Shown: in pieces, positions 18,435 to 27,216 of the stretch
Numbering within the stretch: position 1 is the first letter of the stretch
Layout of the letters: each line of letters opens with the position of its first letter
Assembly (NCBI RefSeq): GCF_001417815.1
Contig: NZ_BCFK01000037.1
Coordinates: forward strand, 20,471-84,470
DNA from: Bifidobacterium aesculapii
GTDB lineage: Bacteria; Actinomycetota; Actinomycetes; Actinomycetales; Bifidobacteriaceae
Length of the DNA stretch: 64,000 nucleotides
Direction of reading: 5' to 3'
Made by a program: the position numbers and the translations under genes
Notes under the pieces: generated by a model
What the model was told of the DNA's origin: nothing
Database searches by the model: none
What the model saw: the letters and a program-made list of their open reading frames with translations, nothing else

Positions 18435-18506
18435 GCCGTGATGCGCCCAATCATGATCAACGATGACTCAGGAATGACTCAAACAGGAATGACTCAAGGA
18501 GGAGCG

Positions 18507-19853
18507 ATGTTCGATTTCACGACGCTGCACGACCGCCACGGCCACGACGCCCTCGCCGTCGACGATATCGGCACCGGCACCGGCAATGCGCCGGACGCGC
18601 CGCAGCCCGGATTCGACGCGATTCCGATGTGGATCGCGGATATGAATTTCGCGACCGCGCCCGCCGTGACCCGTGAGATCGCCGCCCGTCTCGCGCATCC
18701 GCTGTTCGGCTATTTCGAGCCGTCGCAGGCGTATTACGACGCGATCATCGACTGGCATCGCCGCCGCAACGGCGTCGAGGGGATGCTGCCGGAGCATATC
18801 GGCTACGAGAACGGCGTACTCGGCGGTCTCGTCTCCACACTGCGCACGTTCGCCGCGCCCGGCGAGTCGGTGCTCGTGCATTCGCCCACGTACGTCGGGT
18901 TCACGATGGCGATCGAGGGTGCCGGGTATCGCATCGAGCACAGTCCGCTCAAGCGCGACGCCGACGGCGTGTGGCGCATGGATTTCGAGGACATGGACCG
19001 GCGCCTGAAGGCGAACGGCATCCATGTCGCGGTGTTCTGTTCGCCGCAGAATCCCACCGGCCGCGTGTGGGAACGCTGGGAGATCGAACGCGCGATGGAG
19101 GTGTACCGCGCCAACGACTGCGTGGTCGTGTCCGATGAGATCTGGTCGGACCTGATTCTCGACCGCGCGTCGCATCCGCATATCCCCACGCAGTCGGTGA
19201 GCGAGGATGCGCGTCACCGCGTGATCGCGATGTACGCGCCGAGCAAGACGTTCAACCTGGCGGGATTGATCGGCAGCTACCACGTGGTGTACGACCGGTA
19301 TCTGCGCGAGCGGCTGGTGTCGTCGGGGGCACGCACGTTCTACAACGAGATGAACGTGCTGTCGATGCACGCGCTAATCGGCGCGTATTCGGCGGAGGGA
19401 GAGGTATGGCTCGACGAACTGCTCGGCGTGCTCGCGGAGAACCTGCGCATCGGCTACGCGTACTTCGCGGGCAGTAGCGAGGCCGGCGATGCGGCGGGCG
19501 CGGGCACAGGCACGGGCTCGGACGCGGGCACGGGCTCGGACGCGGGCGCGGGCGCGACCGGTGGCGTCGACTCGGGCGATGCGGCGAGTGAGCCGCACTG
19601 GACGGGCGTCGACGGAGTGGAGGTTGCACGTCCGCAGGGCACGTACATGCTGTTCCTCGACTGCGAGCGCTGGTGTGCCGAGCATGGGCTCACGATGGAC
19701 GAGCTCATCAAGCGCGGCTGGAATGTGGGCGTCTCCTGGCAGGACGGCCGCCCGTTCGCCGGCACGCACACGATCCGCATGAACTTCGCCCTGCCCACGG
19801 AGCGCGTCCGCGAGGCGCTGCGCCGCCTCAACCAGTACGTGTTCACCGACTGA
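18507..19853 (+). CDS. MalY/PatB-type PLP aminotransferase (probable cystathionine beta-lyase) with low-complexity insertion
   Basis: A 448-residue fold-type I PLP enzyme. PMWIADMNFATAPAV is the family N-terminal signature, CSPQNPTGRVW and DEIWSDL bind the cofactor, SKTFNLAG holds the Schiff-base Lys247, and HTIRMNFALP carries the carboxylate-binding Arg. MalY homologues cleave cystathionine or cysteine. AAGGAGGAGCG before 18507 decides the start. An insertion of roughly 35 residues, with repeats of GTGSDA, interrupts the C-terminal domain before GVEVARPQGTYM. Confidence 0.9.
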   Translation: MFDFTTLHDRHGHDALAVDDIGTGTGNAPDAPQPGFDAIPMWIADMNFATAPAVTREIAARLAHPLFGYFEPSQAYYDAIIDWHRRRNGVEGMLPEHIGYENGVLGGLVSTLRTFAAPGESVLVHSPTYVGFTMAIEGAGYRIEHSPLKRDADGVWRMDFEDMDRRLKANGIHVAVFCSPQNPTGRVWERWEIERAMEVYRANDCVVVSDEIWSDLILDRASHPHIPTQSVSEDARHRVIAMYAPSKTFNLAGLIGSYHVVYDRYLRERLVSSGARTFYNEMNVLSMHALIGAYSAEGEVWLDELLGVLAENLRIGYAYFAGSSEAGDAAGAGTGTGSDAGTGSDAGAGATGGVDSGDAASEPHWTGVDGVEVARPQGTYMLFLDCERWCAEHGLTMDELIKRGWNVGVSWQDGRPFAGTHTIRMNFALPTERVREALRRLNQYVFTD

Positions 19854-19870
19854 GTGGTCCCGGCTGTGCG

Positions 19871-20240
19871 AATCTGCGCGATTCCACCTCAACCTGCGCA
19901 GTATAAAGACGAACCTGTGCAGTTGGAAGGCGAACCTGCGCGGTCAGAGCGCGAACCTGCGCGGTCAGAGCGCGAACCTGCGCGGTCAGAGCGCGAACCT
20001 GCGCAGTCGGAGGGCGAACCTGCGCATAGGGGTCGAGTAGAACAGCGATCGAACCATTCGGGCTCCGCGAAGAAAGCTTGAAATGAAGCCATTCTTCGCA
20101 AGACCCCGAAGCGGCGGTACGGCTCTCTTCAAGAGGGGTGTGCGCAGGTTCGCTATGCAACTGCGCAGGTCCGTATGCCGATTGCACAGGTTCACACACA
20201 AACTGCGCAGGTTCACGCCGCAATCGCGTAGGTTCCCACC
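19871..20240. repeat. Mirrored 21-bp array, locus B (8 forward units, 5 inverted units)
   Basis: Forward units starting AACCTGCGC run from 19871 to 20035 (starts 19871, 19891, 19912, 19933, 19954, 19975, 19996 and 20017; three adjacent units are identical). After a 106-base centre, inverted units of the form GCGCAGGTTC start at 20142, 20163, 20184, 20205 and 20226. The array lies in the convergent spacer of malY and the ABC exporter. No gene is supported here. Confidence 0.9.
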
Positions 20241-20431
20241 TCACAGCCCCGCGAAGACGCCTCCGAGCTTACGCGACGCGACGCTCTGCAAGGACAACCC
20301 CTACGGCGTGGTCATCCCCTGCCTCACGGCCGCCGCCGCTCGGCCTCACCTACGGACAACCCACCGGGTTGTCCGCTTCACGGCTCGGCATCAGTTGGTT
20401 CGCGTAGCGGATTGCATAATGTGTGCGACCG

Positions 20432-20597
20432 CAAGGCGCACGAGGCGAAGACGTACGAAGGTACTTCGAGCCTCGCGCAACGCGGCGGACGCAAGATGAA
20501 CGATTCGCGTAGAAAATCAACTGACGCGTGTGGCTTCAAGGCGTGGAACACGAAGGCGTACAAAGGTACGTCGAGCCTCGAGCAACGCGGAAGACGC
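20432..20597. repeat. Two tandem copies of a ~60-bp hairpin element, 106 bp apart
   Basis: The segments at about 20432-20491 and 20538-20597 share AAGGCG, ACGAAGGCGTAC-like and GTCGAGCCTCG-like blocks ending in GCAACGCGG. Each can fold through GTACGAAGGTAC. They lie just downstream of the ABC exporter and may also terminate it. Confidence 0.65.
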
Positions 20598-20601
20598 TCC
20601 A

Positions 20602-22449
20602 TTATGCAATTTGCGCGAATTGGCTGTTGTAGAGGTCGGCGTAGAACCCGCCGGCCTCCAGCAGCTCTTCGTGGGTGCCGCGTTCGATTACGTCGCCGTG
20701 GTTCATGACGAGGATCATGTCGGCGTCGCGGATCGTGGAGAGCCGGTGCGCGATGACGAACGAGGTGCGGCCCACGGTGAGCGAGTCCATGGCTTTCTGG
20801 ATGAGCTCTTCGGTGCGCGTATCCACCGAGGAGGTGGCTTCGTCGAGGATCAGGATCGGCGCGTCCTGCACCATGGCGCGGGCGATGGTGAGCAGCTGCT
20901 TCTGCCCGGCGGAGAGTGACGTGTTCTCGTCGAGCACGGTGTCGTACCCGTCCGGCAGAGACATTATGTAGTGGTGCAGCCCGACGGCCTTGCACGCCGC
21001 CTCGATCTGCGCGTCCGTCACGCCTTCCTTCGCGTAGGCGATGTTCTCGCGCACGGTGCCGTGGAACACCCAGGTGTCCTGCAGCACCATCGAGAATTGC
21101 TCGTGCACGTTCCAGCGCGGCACGCTGGCCGTGTCGACGCCGTCAATGGCGATGCGCCCGCCGGCGATGTCGTAGAAGCGCATGAGCAGGTTGACCATGG
21201 TGGTTTTGCCCGCGCCGGTCGGTCCGACGATCGCGACCTTCTGGCCGGCCTTGACGGAAGCCGAGAAGTCGTTGATGATCGGCTTGCCCGGCTCGTATTC
21301 GAAGCGCACGTGCTCGAATTCCACGTCGCCGCGCACCGCATGCCCGCCGTCGTACTTCGCGCCGAGCAGCGCGCGCTTGGCCGATTCGTCCTCCATCTCC
21401 GGCTCCTCGAGGAATCCGAACACGCGCTCGGATGCGGCGGCGCAGCGCTGCAGGTTCTGGAACGCCTGCGCGAACTGGCTGAGCGGCTGCGTGAACAGGC
21501 GGATGTACATCATGAACGCGACGATGACGCCGAATTCGATTGATCCGTTCATGGCGAGCGCGGCGCCCACCACGCATACGACCAAATACCCGAGGTTGCC
21601 GATGAACATCATGAGCGGCATCATGAGTCCGGAGAGGAACTGTGACTTCCAGCCGGATTCGTACAGGTCGGCGTTGTAGCGTTCGAAACGTTCGATCGAA
21701 TCGGCTTCGCCGTTGTATGCCTTGACGATGATGTGGCCGGAGTACATCTCCTCGACGTGTCCGTTGACTTGGCCGAGCGCGACCTGCTGGCGTGTGAAGT
21801 AGCGCTGCGACGTCTTCATGATGACGGTCATGAGCACGAGTCCGAGCAGGCTCGCGCCGATCGCGCACAGCGTCATGATCACGTTGTTCCAGAACATCAT
21901 GACGAGCGCGCCGACGAACAGCGTGAAGGACGTGATGAGCGCGCCGAGCGACTGCCCGAGCGTCTGTCCGATGGCGTCGACGTCGTTGGTGATGCGGCTG
22001 AGCACGTCGCCGTAGCTGACTTTGTCGAAGTAGCTGAGCGGCAGTTTGTTGATTTTCTTCGAGATGGATTCGCGCAGGCGTTGCGCGGTGCGCTGCGTGA
22101 CGGTCGCCATGAGCCAGCTCTGCACGTAGCCGAGCACCGCGTATCCGATGTACAGCGCGAGGAGCGTGAATCCGATGCGCGAGACCGCGTCGAAGTCGAC
22201 GGCTCCCATGACGGGCCGTCCGTGGACCATCGCGGGCAGGCCCTTGACGATCTCGTTGGTCATGTCCTTGAGTTTGTCCGGCCCGACGATCTGGCAGATG
22301 GTGCCGATCGCGCCGAGCACGAGCGCGATGACGATGACGGGCAGGTAGCCTCGGCAGTAGCGTACGAGCTTGCCCATGACCTCCCCGAAGTTCTGTGGTT
22401 TTTCGACTGCTGCGCCGCCGCGCGGCCCGTGTCCCATTGGTCCTGGCAT
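20602..22449 (-). CDS. ABC exporter half-transporter (second subunit of pair)
   Basis: A 615-residue fused membrane-ATPase protein. Residues 30-330 hold six transmembrane helices of a type I exporter. The ATPase domain has Walker A VGPTGAGKTTMVN, signature LSAGQKQLLTIARAM, Walker B PILILDEATSSVD and the H-loop in FVIAHRLSTI. AAGGAAAC precedes the ATG. With the adjacent half-transporter it probably forms a heterodimeric drug or peptide exporter. Confidence 0.93.
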   Translation of the reverse strand: MPGPMGHGPRGGAAVEKPQNFGEVMGKLVRYCRGYLPVIVIALVLGAIGTICQIVGPDKLKDMTNEIVKGLPAMVHGRPVMGAVDFDAVSRIGFTLLALYIGYAVLGYVQSWLMATVTQRTAQRLRESISKKINKLPLSYFDKVSYGDVLSRITNDVDAIGQTLGQSLGALITSFTLFVGALVMMFWNNVIMTLCAIGASLLGLVLMTVIMKTSQRYFTRQQVALGQVNGHVEEMYSGHIIVKAYNGEADSIERFERYNADLYESGWKSQFLSGLMMPLMMFIGNLGYLVVCVVGAALAMNGSIEFGVIVAFMMYIRLFTQPLSQFAQAFQNLQRCAAASERVFGFLEEPEMEDESAKRALLGAKYDGGHAVRGDVEFEHVRFEYEPGKPIINDFSASVKAGQKVAIVGPTGAGKTTMVNLLMRFYDIAGGRIAIDGVDTASVPRWNVHEQFSMVLQDTWVFHGTVRENIAYAKEGVTDAQIEAACKAVGLHHYIMSLPDGYDTVLDENTSLSAGQKQLLTIARAMVQDAPILILDEATSSVDTRTEELIQKAMDSLTVGRTSFVIAHRLSTIRDADMILVMNHGDVIERGTHEELLEAGGFYADLYNSQFAQIA

Positions 22450-22505
22450 GTTGAGTTTCCTTCGCGTCTTAAGTCTTGCGTCTTACGACTTGCGTCTTGC
22501 CGGCG

Positions 22506-24317
22506 TCACGCCGTGAGTTCGGTCTGGCTGAGCTGCGATTCGGCGATCTGCCGGTAGATGTCGCAGGTCTTGAGCAGTTCCTGGTGCGTGCCTTGCCCGA
22601 CGACTTTGCCGTCGTCGAGCACGACGATGAGGTCGGCGTTCATGATGGTGCCGATGCGCTGCGCGACGATGAGTTTCGTGGCTCCCGCGGCGTGGGCGGC
22701 GAGCGCGTCGCGTACGGCGCGGTCGGTGCGGAAGTCGAGCGCGCTAAACGAGTCGTCGAAGATGAGGATTTCGGGGTCGCGGTAGACGGCGCGCGCGATG
22801 GAGAGGCGCTGCTTCTGCCCGCCGGACACGTTCGACCCGCCTTGCGCGATGGGCGCGTCGTAGCCGCCGTCCATGCGCTCGACGAATTCGCTCGCCTGCG
22901 CGACGTCGGCGGCGGCGCGCACGCGCGTCATGTCCGCCGCGGAGGGGGCGTGCGTCGCGGCGGAGGCCGCAGCGCTTGCCGCGCCCGCCGCGCGCACGTC
23001 GTCGCCGTAGCCGATGTTGCCGGCGACGGTGCCTTTGAACAGGACGGATCGTTGCGGCACGTAGCCGATGCGGTCGCGCAGGTCGGTCAGGTTCCAGTCG
23101 CGCACGTCGACGCCGTCGACGAGCACGCTGCCTTCGGTCGCGTCGTAGAATCGCGGCACGAGGTTGATGAGTGACGATTTGCCGGAGCCGGTGGCGCCGA
23201 TGAAGGCGACGGTCTGGCCTTGCGTGGCGGTGAAGGTGACGTGTTCGAGGATGGGTTCGCGCGAGTCGGGGTAGGTGAAGCTGACGTCGCGGAATTCGAC
23301 GGTGCCGTGCGCGCCGTGGCCGATGCGGGCCACGTCGGCGGCGGTGTCGTCGCCGTTGGTGATGAGTGGTACGGTGTTGATGACTTCCATGACGCGCTGC
23401 GCGGAGACGTCGGCGCGCGGCCAGAGCACGAACACCATGCTCATGAGCAGGAAGCTCATGATGACCTGCACGGAGTAGCTGGAGAAGACAACCATGTTGG
23501 AGAACACGGTGAGTTTGTCGGTGAGGGAGGCGGCGTCGATGAGGTAGGCGCCGATCCAGTAGACGGCGAGCATGAGGCCGTTCATCACGGTGTTCATCAG
23601 CGGCATCATGATGGCCATGGTGCGGTTGGTGAACAGCTGCGTGTCGGTGAGGTTCTTGTTTGCCTGGGTGAATTTGGCTTCCTGGTAGTCTTCGGCGTTG
23701 TAGGCGCGCACGACCCGCAGGCCGGTGAGGTTCTCGCGCGCGACGAGGTTGATGTCGTCGGTGAGGCGCTGCATGGCTTTGAATTTCGGCATGACGAGGG
23801 CCATGAGGATGACGACGGCTCCGAGCAGTATGACGACGGCGATGCCGGTGGCGAAGGTCCATTCGAAGCCGTCGGAGGCGATTTTCGCGACGGCCCATAT
23901 GGCCATGATCGGCGATCTGACGATGAGCTGGAGGCCCATGGTGATGAACATCTGGATCTGCGTGATGTCGTTGGTGGAGCGGGTGATGAGGCTTGCGGTG
24001 GAGAAGCGGCTCATTTCCGCGGGTCCGAATGATTCGACCCGGGCGAATTCGAGGGAGCGCAGGCGTTGGCCGAAGCTGGCGGCGACGCGTGCGGCGATGA
24101 AGCCGGTGACGACGGCGCAGGCGACGGAGCCGAGCGAGACGAGCAGCATCTTGCCGCCGGCGATCCAGATGTCGCTCATGGCGCTGCCGGGGGTTTCGAC
24201 GAGGGTGGTGATGTCGGACATGTAGTCGGGCAGCTTCAGGTCGAACCAGACCTGCCCGACGATGGTCGCCAAAGCGACGAGCATCTGCCCGATCTCCGCT
24301 TTGGAAAGGTATTTCAT
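22506..24317 (-). CDS. ABC exporter half-transporter (first subunit of pair)
   Basis: About 603 residues beginning MKYLSKAEIGQMLVALATI, with six predicted membrane helices and an ATPase domain. Walker A is IGATGSGKSSLIN, signature VSGGQKQRLSIARAV, and Walker B ILIFDDSFSALD has Asp in place of the catalytic Glu, the usual degenerate site of heterodimeric exporters. An Ala-rich insertion (AAGAASAAASAATHAPSAADM) sits before the signature. AAGGGGA would best fit a TTG start at 24329; a GTG at 24392 is also open. Confidence 0.92.
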   Translation of the reverse strand: MKYLSKAEIGQMLVALATIVGQVWFDLKLPDYMSDITTLVETPGSAMSDIWIAGGKMLLVSLGSVACAVVTGFIAARVAASFGQRLRSLEFARVESFGPAEMSRFSTASLITRSTNDITQIQMFITMGLQLIVRSPIMAIWAVAKIASDGFEWTFATGIAVVILLGAVVILMALVMPKFKAMQRLTDDINLVARENLTGLRVVRAYNAEDYQEAKFTQANKNLTDTQLFTNRTMAIMMPLMNTVMNGLMLAVYWIGAYLIDAASLTDKLTVFSNMVVFSSYSVQVIMSFLLMSMVFVLWPRADVSAQRVMEVINTVPLITNGDDTAADVARIGHGAHGTVEFRDVSFTYPDSREPILEHVTFTATQGQTVAFIGATGSGKSSLINLVPRFYDATEGSVLVDGVDVRDWNLTDLRDRIGYVPQRSVLFKGTVAGNIGYGDDVRAAGAASAAASAATHAPSAADMTRVRAAADVAQASEFVERMDGGYDAPIAQGGSNVSGGQKQRLSIARAVYRDPEILIFDDSFSALDFRTDRAVRDALAAHAAGATKLIVAQRIGTIMNADLIVVLDDGKVVGQGTHQELLKTCDIYRQIAESQLSQTELTA

Positions 24318-24415
24318 GATGCGGAACAATGGATTCCCCTTGGTGTTGGTTGCGGCGGCGTAGCGGTGATGGCCTGCGGTTTTCACCGGCACGCAATTTA
24401 TCTTTCAGCGTTCAA

Positions 24416-24436
24416 TTACTTACAGTGTAAGATAAT
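24416..24436. promoter_or_regulatory. Candidate MarR operator upstream of the ABC pair
   Basis: CTTACAGTGTAAG is a near-perfect dyad followed by ATAATATG. A similar but weaker TTAC-n8-GTAA followed by ACAATATG lies at about 25322-25342, upstream of the marR gene. MarR proteins often bind their own and their target's promoters. Confidence 0.5.
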
Positions 24437-24724
24437 ATGCCCGGCTCTGTACATCCGCTGCAGGCAACGGCTATTACGCTGACCGCGCAACCCCCGTTGA
24501 ACACCGCGATCACGCCCTTCCCTTTGGCACCCGCCAGAGGAGCCGGCGCCGGCAAGACGAGATGCACCCGCCTCGGCTCACCACCCGGGAGCCGGCCACG
24601 CGAATGTACGCCCGACGATGGCGGGGACACTGAGCTCCCCTCGCCTTTGCCCGAGGAGCCACCTCGGGCGGGTTCCAGTAATCGTCGCAACGTCTGGCCG
24701 ACTGACGGGAGGAACAGGCGGCGT

Positions 24725-24752
24725 CGAGAGCGCTGCAAACGCGGCGCTCTCG
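24725..24752 (-). terminator. Hairpin after the MarR gene
   Basis: CGAGAGCGC pairs with GCGCTCTCG around a 10-base loop, directly after the marR stop. There is no T run, so it may only attenuate. The remaining spacer to 24400 shows no gene. Confidence 0.5.
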
Positions 24753-24755
24753 GCG

Positions 24756-25262
24756 CTAATTCCCACGCCCGGACTCTGAGCGGCGCTCCCGCTCGGCGAA
24801 CGCGGCCTGCACCTCCTGCGGCGTGGGGCGAGGCTTGCCGGGCCGGCAGATCGACATGTAGGTCATGAATTCGCCGGTGAGGTCAAGGAATTCGCGGGTC
24901 CGACGCTCCCCCATCTGCGCGAAGATCCAGCAGACCGCATCGCGCATCTCCTTCATGTCGGAGCGACCGCGCTCGCGCCCGGCATCAGTGAGGCTCACGC
25001 GGACCACGCGGCGGTCGTCAGGATCGGCTTCGCGCGTCACCAGCCCCTTCTTCTCCATGGAAGACAGCAATGTGGAGACGCGGCCGGAAGTGGCGTGCAT
25101 GGCGTCGGCCAGCTGCGAGGGCGTCATCGTGCCGACGTGCGCCAACTGGCGGATGGCGAACGCCTCGCCGTGCGCGCCGCGCATCATCTCACGCTGCATC
25201 GCCGACTTGTGCCCCCACATCGTGGACCACAACTCGTGCACCGCCTCATCCTCGAACCCCAT
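24756..25262 (-). CDS. MarR-family transcriptional regulator
   Basis: A 168-residue winged-helix regulator. The DNA-binding region is MTPSQLADAMHATSGRVSTLLSSMEKKGLVTREADPDDRRVVRVSLTDAGRE, with the wing Asp-Asp-Arg-Arg signature of MarR. It precedes the ABC exporter pair on the same strand and probably represses it until a drug or metabolite binds. Confidence 0.92.
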   Translation of the reverse strand: MGFEDEAVHELWSTMWGHKSAMQREMMRGAHGEAFAIRQLAHVGTMTPSQLADAMHATSGRVSTLLSSMEKKGLVTREADPDDRRVVRVSLTDAGRERGRSDMKEMRDAVCWIFAQMGERRTREFLDLTGEFMTYMSICRPGKPRPTPQEVQAAFAERERRSESGRGN

Positions 25263-25501
25263 GCCATCACCATCCGTTCCCTTATGGCGCGCCCTTGCCG
25301 CACGCCACGAAATAGCTCAAGATTACCTCACACCGTAAACAATATGACTTGGCTTTTGCTGTTTTGAATTGTCCCGCCCAACCATCAGACCGGAGGCACA
25401 CTCAACACATCGACCACCTCAACGTTTGACCGACCGGGCAATCTGCGTTTGATGGGCGAGTATCCCCTATGTTTGGCCGGCCGAGCGCCCTTGCTGTCGC
25501 G

Positions 25502-25859
25502 AACCTGCGCGATTCGGGGCACAACCTGCGCAGTTGGGCGGCCAACCTGCGCAATCCTGGCCCCAACCTGCGCAATCCAAGCCCGAACCTGCGCACAGGG
25601 GTGCTGAAAGAAGTCCTCCACAAGGCTCAGGAACGCATGCACCGCATCGCCAAAAGCCCGGAATTCCGGGGAAACACCCGGTGTCGCCCCGCCCGGCACG
25701 AGCCGGTCTTCACGACCCCTATGCGCAGGTTCGCCCTCCGACTGTGCAGGTTCGGGGGCAAATCGCGCAGGTTCGCCACCGGACTGCGCAGGTTCGAAGC
25801 CCGATTGCGCAAGTTCGCCATCGGACCACCCCGGTTCGAAGCCCGATCGCGCAGGCCCA
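25502..25859. repeat. Mirrored 21-bp array, locus C (5 forward, 7 inverted units)
   Basis: Forward units start at 25502, 25523, 25544, 25565 and 25586; inverted units at 25723, 25744, 25765, 25786, 25807, 25828 and 25849. The centre carries CCCGGAATTCCGGG at 25658-25671, so the whole block is roughly one large palindrome. The inner borders CACAGGGGTGCTGAAAG and GGTCTTCACGACCCCTATG are shared with locus D. The gene-free stretch 25263-26383 is otherwise C/A-rich with no supported gene. Confidence 0.92.
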
Positions 25860-26383
25860 TCGATTCTGCCCAAGCCCCGTCAAAATCCCATCCCGTTAAT
25901 CACGCCAAACCCAGTCTGCGCTTATTCATGTGCCTATTCCATAGAAAGCAGGCCGCGACCTACATCAACTCGACAAACACCCTCGTCAATCCCTCAGCCA
26001 ACCCCACTCCCACTGATTCTTCCCTCAACGCATTCCACCCAACCACGCTCCCACCATCATCAACCTCGTCCGGCTGCATAGACCGGCCATCCCTCCCACC
26101 CCACTGCATAAGTCGACTCGCCCGACCGCCATCGCAGACACCGACCGGGCCGCCGCCGACAGCCCCACCGCCCGCCGCACGGCCTATACACGCCGAAGAG
26201 CAAATCACCACCAACCGACACGCCGATACACTGGCGCTCTAATGTGACTTGTGTTACACATTCAACCGTTTTCTTTGGTTCCGTCAGTCATTGCGCGTAC
26301 ACTGGGAAGTGCTCGAAAGCGGAGAAGCTTTCGGACCTACGAGAAGGCGAAGTAGATAAAGGCCCAAAGAAGGGGAAGAACCC

Positions 26384-26518
26384 ATGTCACAGCATATTTG
26401 CAGCATCGCGGGATGCACTCACGAAGCGGAGGAAGCCGGCTTGTGCGGCGCCCACTTCACGGCGGCTCTGGTCCATGGGGCCTTCCAATACAGCACCACC
26501 AGCCGGGCCCACAACTGA
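26384..26518 (+). CDS. 44-residue zinc-motif small protein, copy 1
   Basis: A short gene with AAGGGGAAG nine bases before the ATG. The product starts MSQHICSIAGCTHEAEEAGL and has the spacing Cys-x4-Cys-x9-Cys-x2-His (CSIAGC...LCGAHF), a one-zinc knuckle seen in many small actinobacterial and phage proteins. About 160 bases of conserved upstream sequence include a TACACT -10-like box. The second copy at 45840-45974 encodes the same 44 residues. Role unknown; possibly a nucleic-acid-binding or accessory peptide. Confidence 0.65.
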   Translation: MSQHICSIAGCTHEAEEAGLCGAHFTAALVHGAFQYSTTSRAHN

Positions 26519-26699
26519 TTCGCAGCCGACGGCCGCACCTGCTGGCGACAAACGTCAACAACGTCAACACGCCAAAATGGCGATGACCAGTGATCAACAC
26601 CTCAAGTCCGGGCCAGCAACATCAGCGGATACACACGCAATGCCAGCCAGCCGCACGGAACGGAATCGTTCCCGGCACCCCGGTGATTGTCGCAGCACC

Positions 26700-26916
26700 A
26701 TATAACAGAACATAGAACATCACCTATCGAGACCACCGCCGGAGCATGACCGGCTGCACAGCGAACATTCGTCAGGACGTACACACGACATGCGATGCCT
26801 ACACCGCCCAAGCACATTGGGGGATGCGCATTGGTTGTTTGTAGGCTCGTAACCACCGTTCGCCACACCGCAGCAGTCATATCAGGCGGTTTTTCTATGC
26901 CTCGAGTCACCGAGCC
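26700..26916. other. Conserved duplicated non-coding block, copy 1
   Basis: About 200 bases almost identical to 46216-46412 (I see roughly six differences), although the sequence between this block and the upstream small gene has diverged. It ends in GGCGGTTTTTCT, a short stem plus T run like a plus-strand terminator, and contains CCCAA-GCACA-TTGGG. An antisense open frame is also shared. It may be a small RNA or a conserved repeat. Confidence 0.5.
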
Positions 26917-26980
26917 CAAGGCACCCAAGCTTCTAGGCCCACGCCCATACGCCGTCTCAGCCGCACCTCAGCCGCACCTT

Positions 26981-27032
26981 ACGCGCGATTCTCATGCGCT
27001 ACAAGGCCGTTTTGCGCACGAAAATCGCGCAT
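26981..27032. repeat. CGCGCGATT palindrome, copy 2
   Basis: Arms ACGCGCGATTCTCATGCG and GCGCACGAAAATCGCGCAT pair with one or two mismatches around 14 bases. Same family as 13951-14008 and 46506-46559. Confidence 0.7.
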
Positions 27033-27216
27033 AGGAATAGGAGCGGGGCGCCTCGATCGGCCCCGGCGCCCAACGCTCAAATACCCAAGTATCCGACGCC
27101 CAACGCCTCAATGTCTCAACACTTCAGCGCCCCGATACCTCAACGTTTCAGCGCCTCAACACTGCTCACCGCTCAACATCTCAACACCCTCAACGCGCCC
27201 TCAACACCTCAACACC

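Noticed and set aside
19871..20240. CRISPR array
   Set aside because: Period is only 21 bases with no room for spacers, and the second half is in opposite orientation.
19854..20601. Insertion sequence
   Set aside because: Repeats are present but no transposase, no target duplication and no terminal inverted repeats of IS type.
25469..26242. Protein-coding gene running through array locus C (NLRxxxx heptads)
   Set aside because: The frame stays open because the unit is 21 bases without stops. No ribosome site, and beyond the array the frame becomes compositionally biased. The same frame at locus D diverges.
26244..26705. Overlapping 153-codon frame across the small zinc gene
   Set aside because: Its end differs in the second copy (stop at 45996), and the amino acids are unremarkable; the 44-residue frame has the ribosome site and zinc motif.
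26602..26928. Minus-strand 108-codon frame in the conserved block
   Set aside because: Shared between copies only where DNA is identical; the ends differ and an indel changes the frame in copy 2. A non-coding element is the simpler reading.
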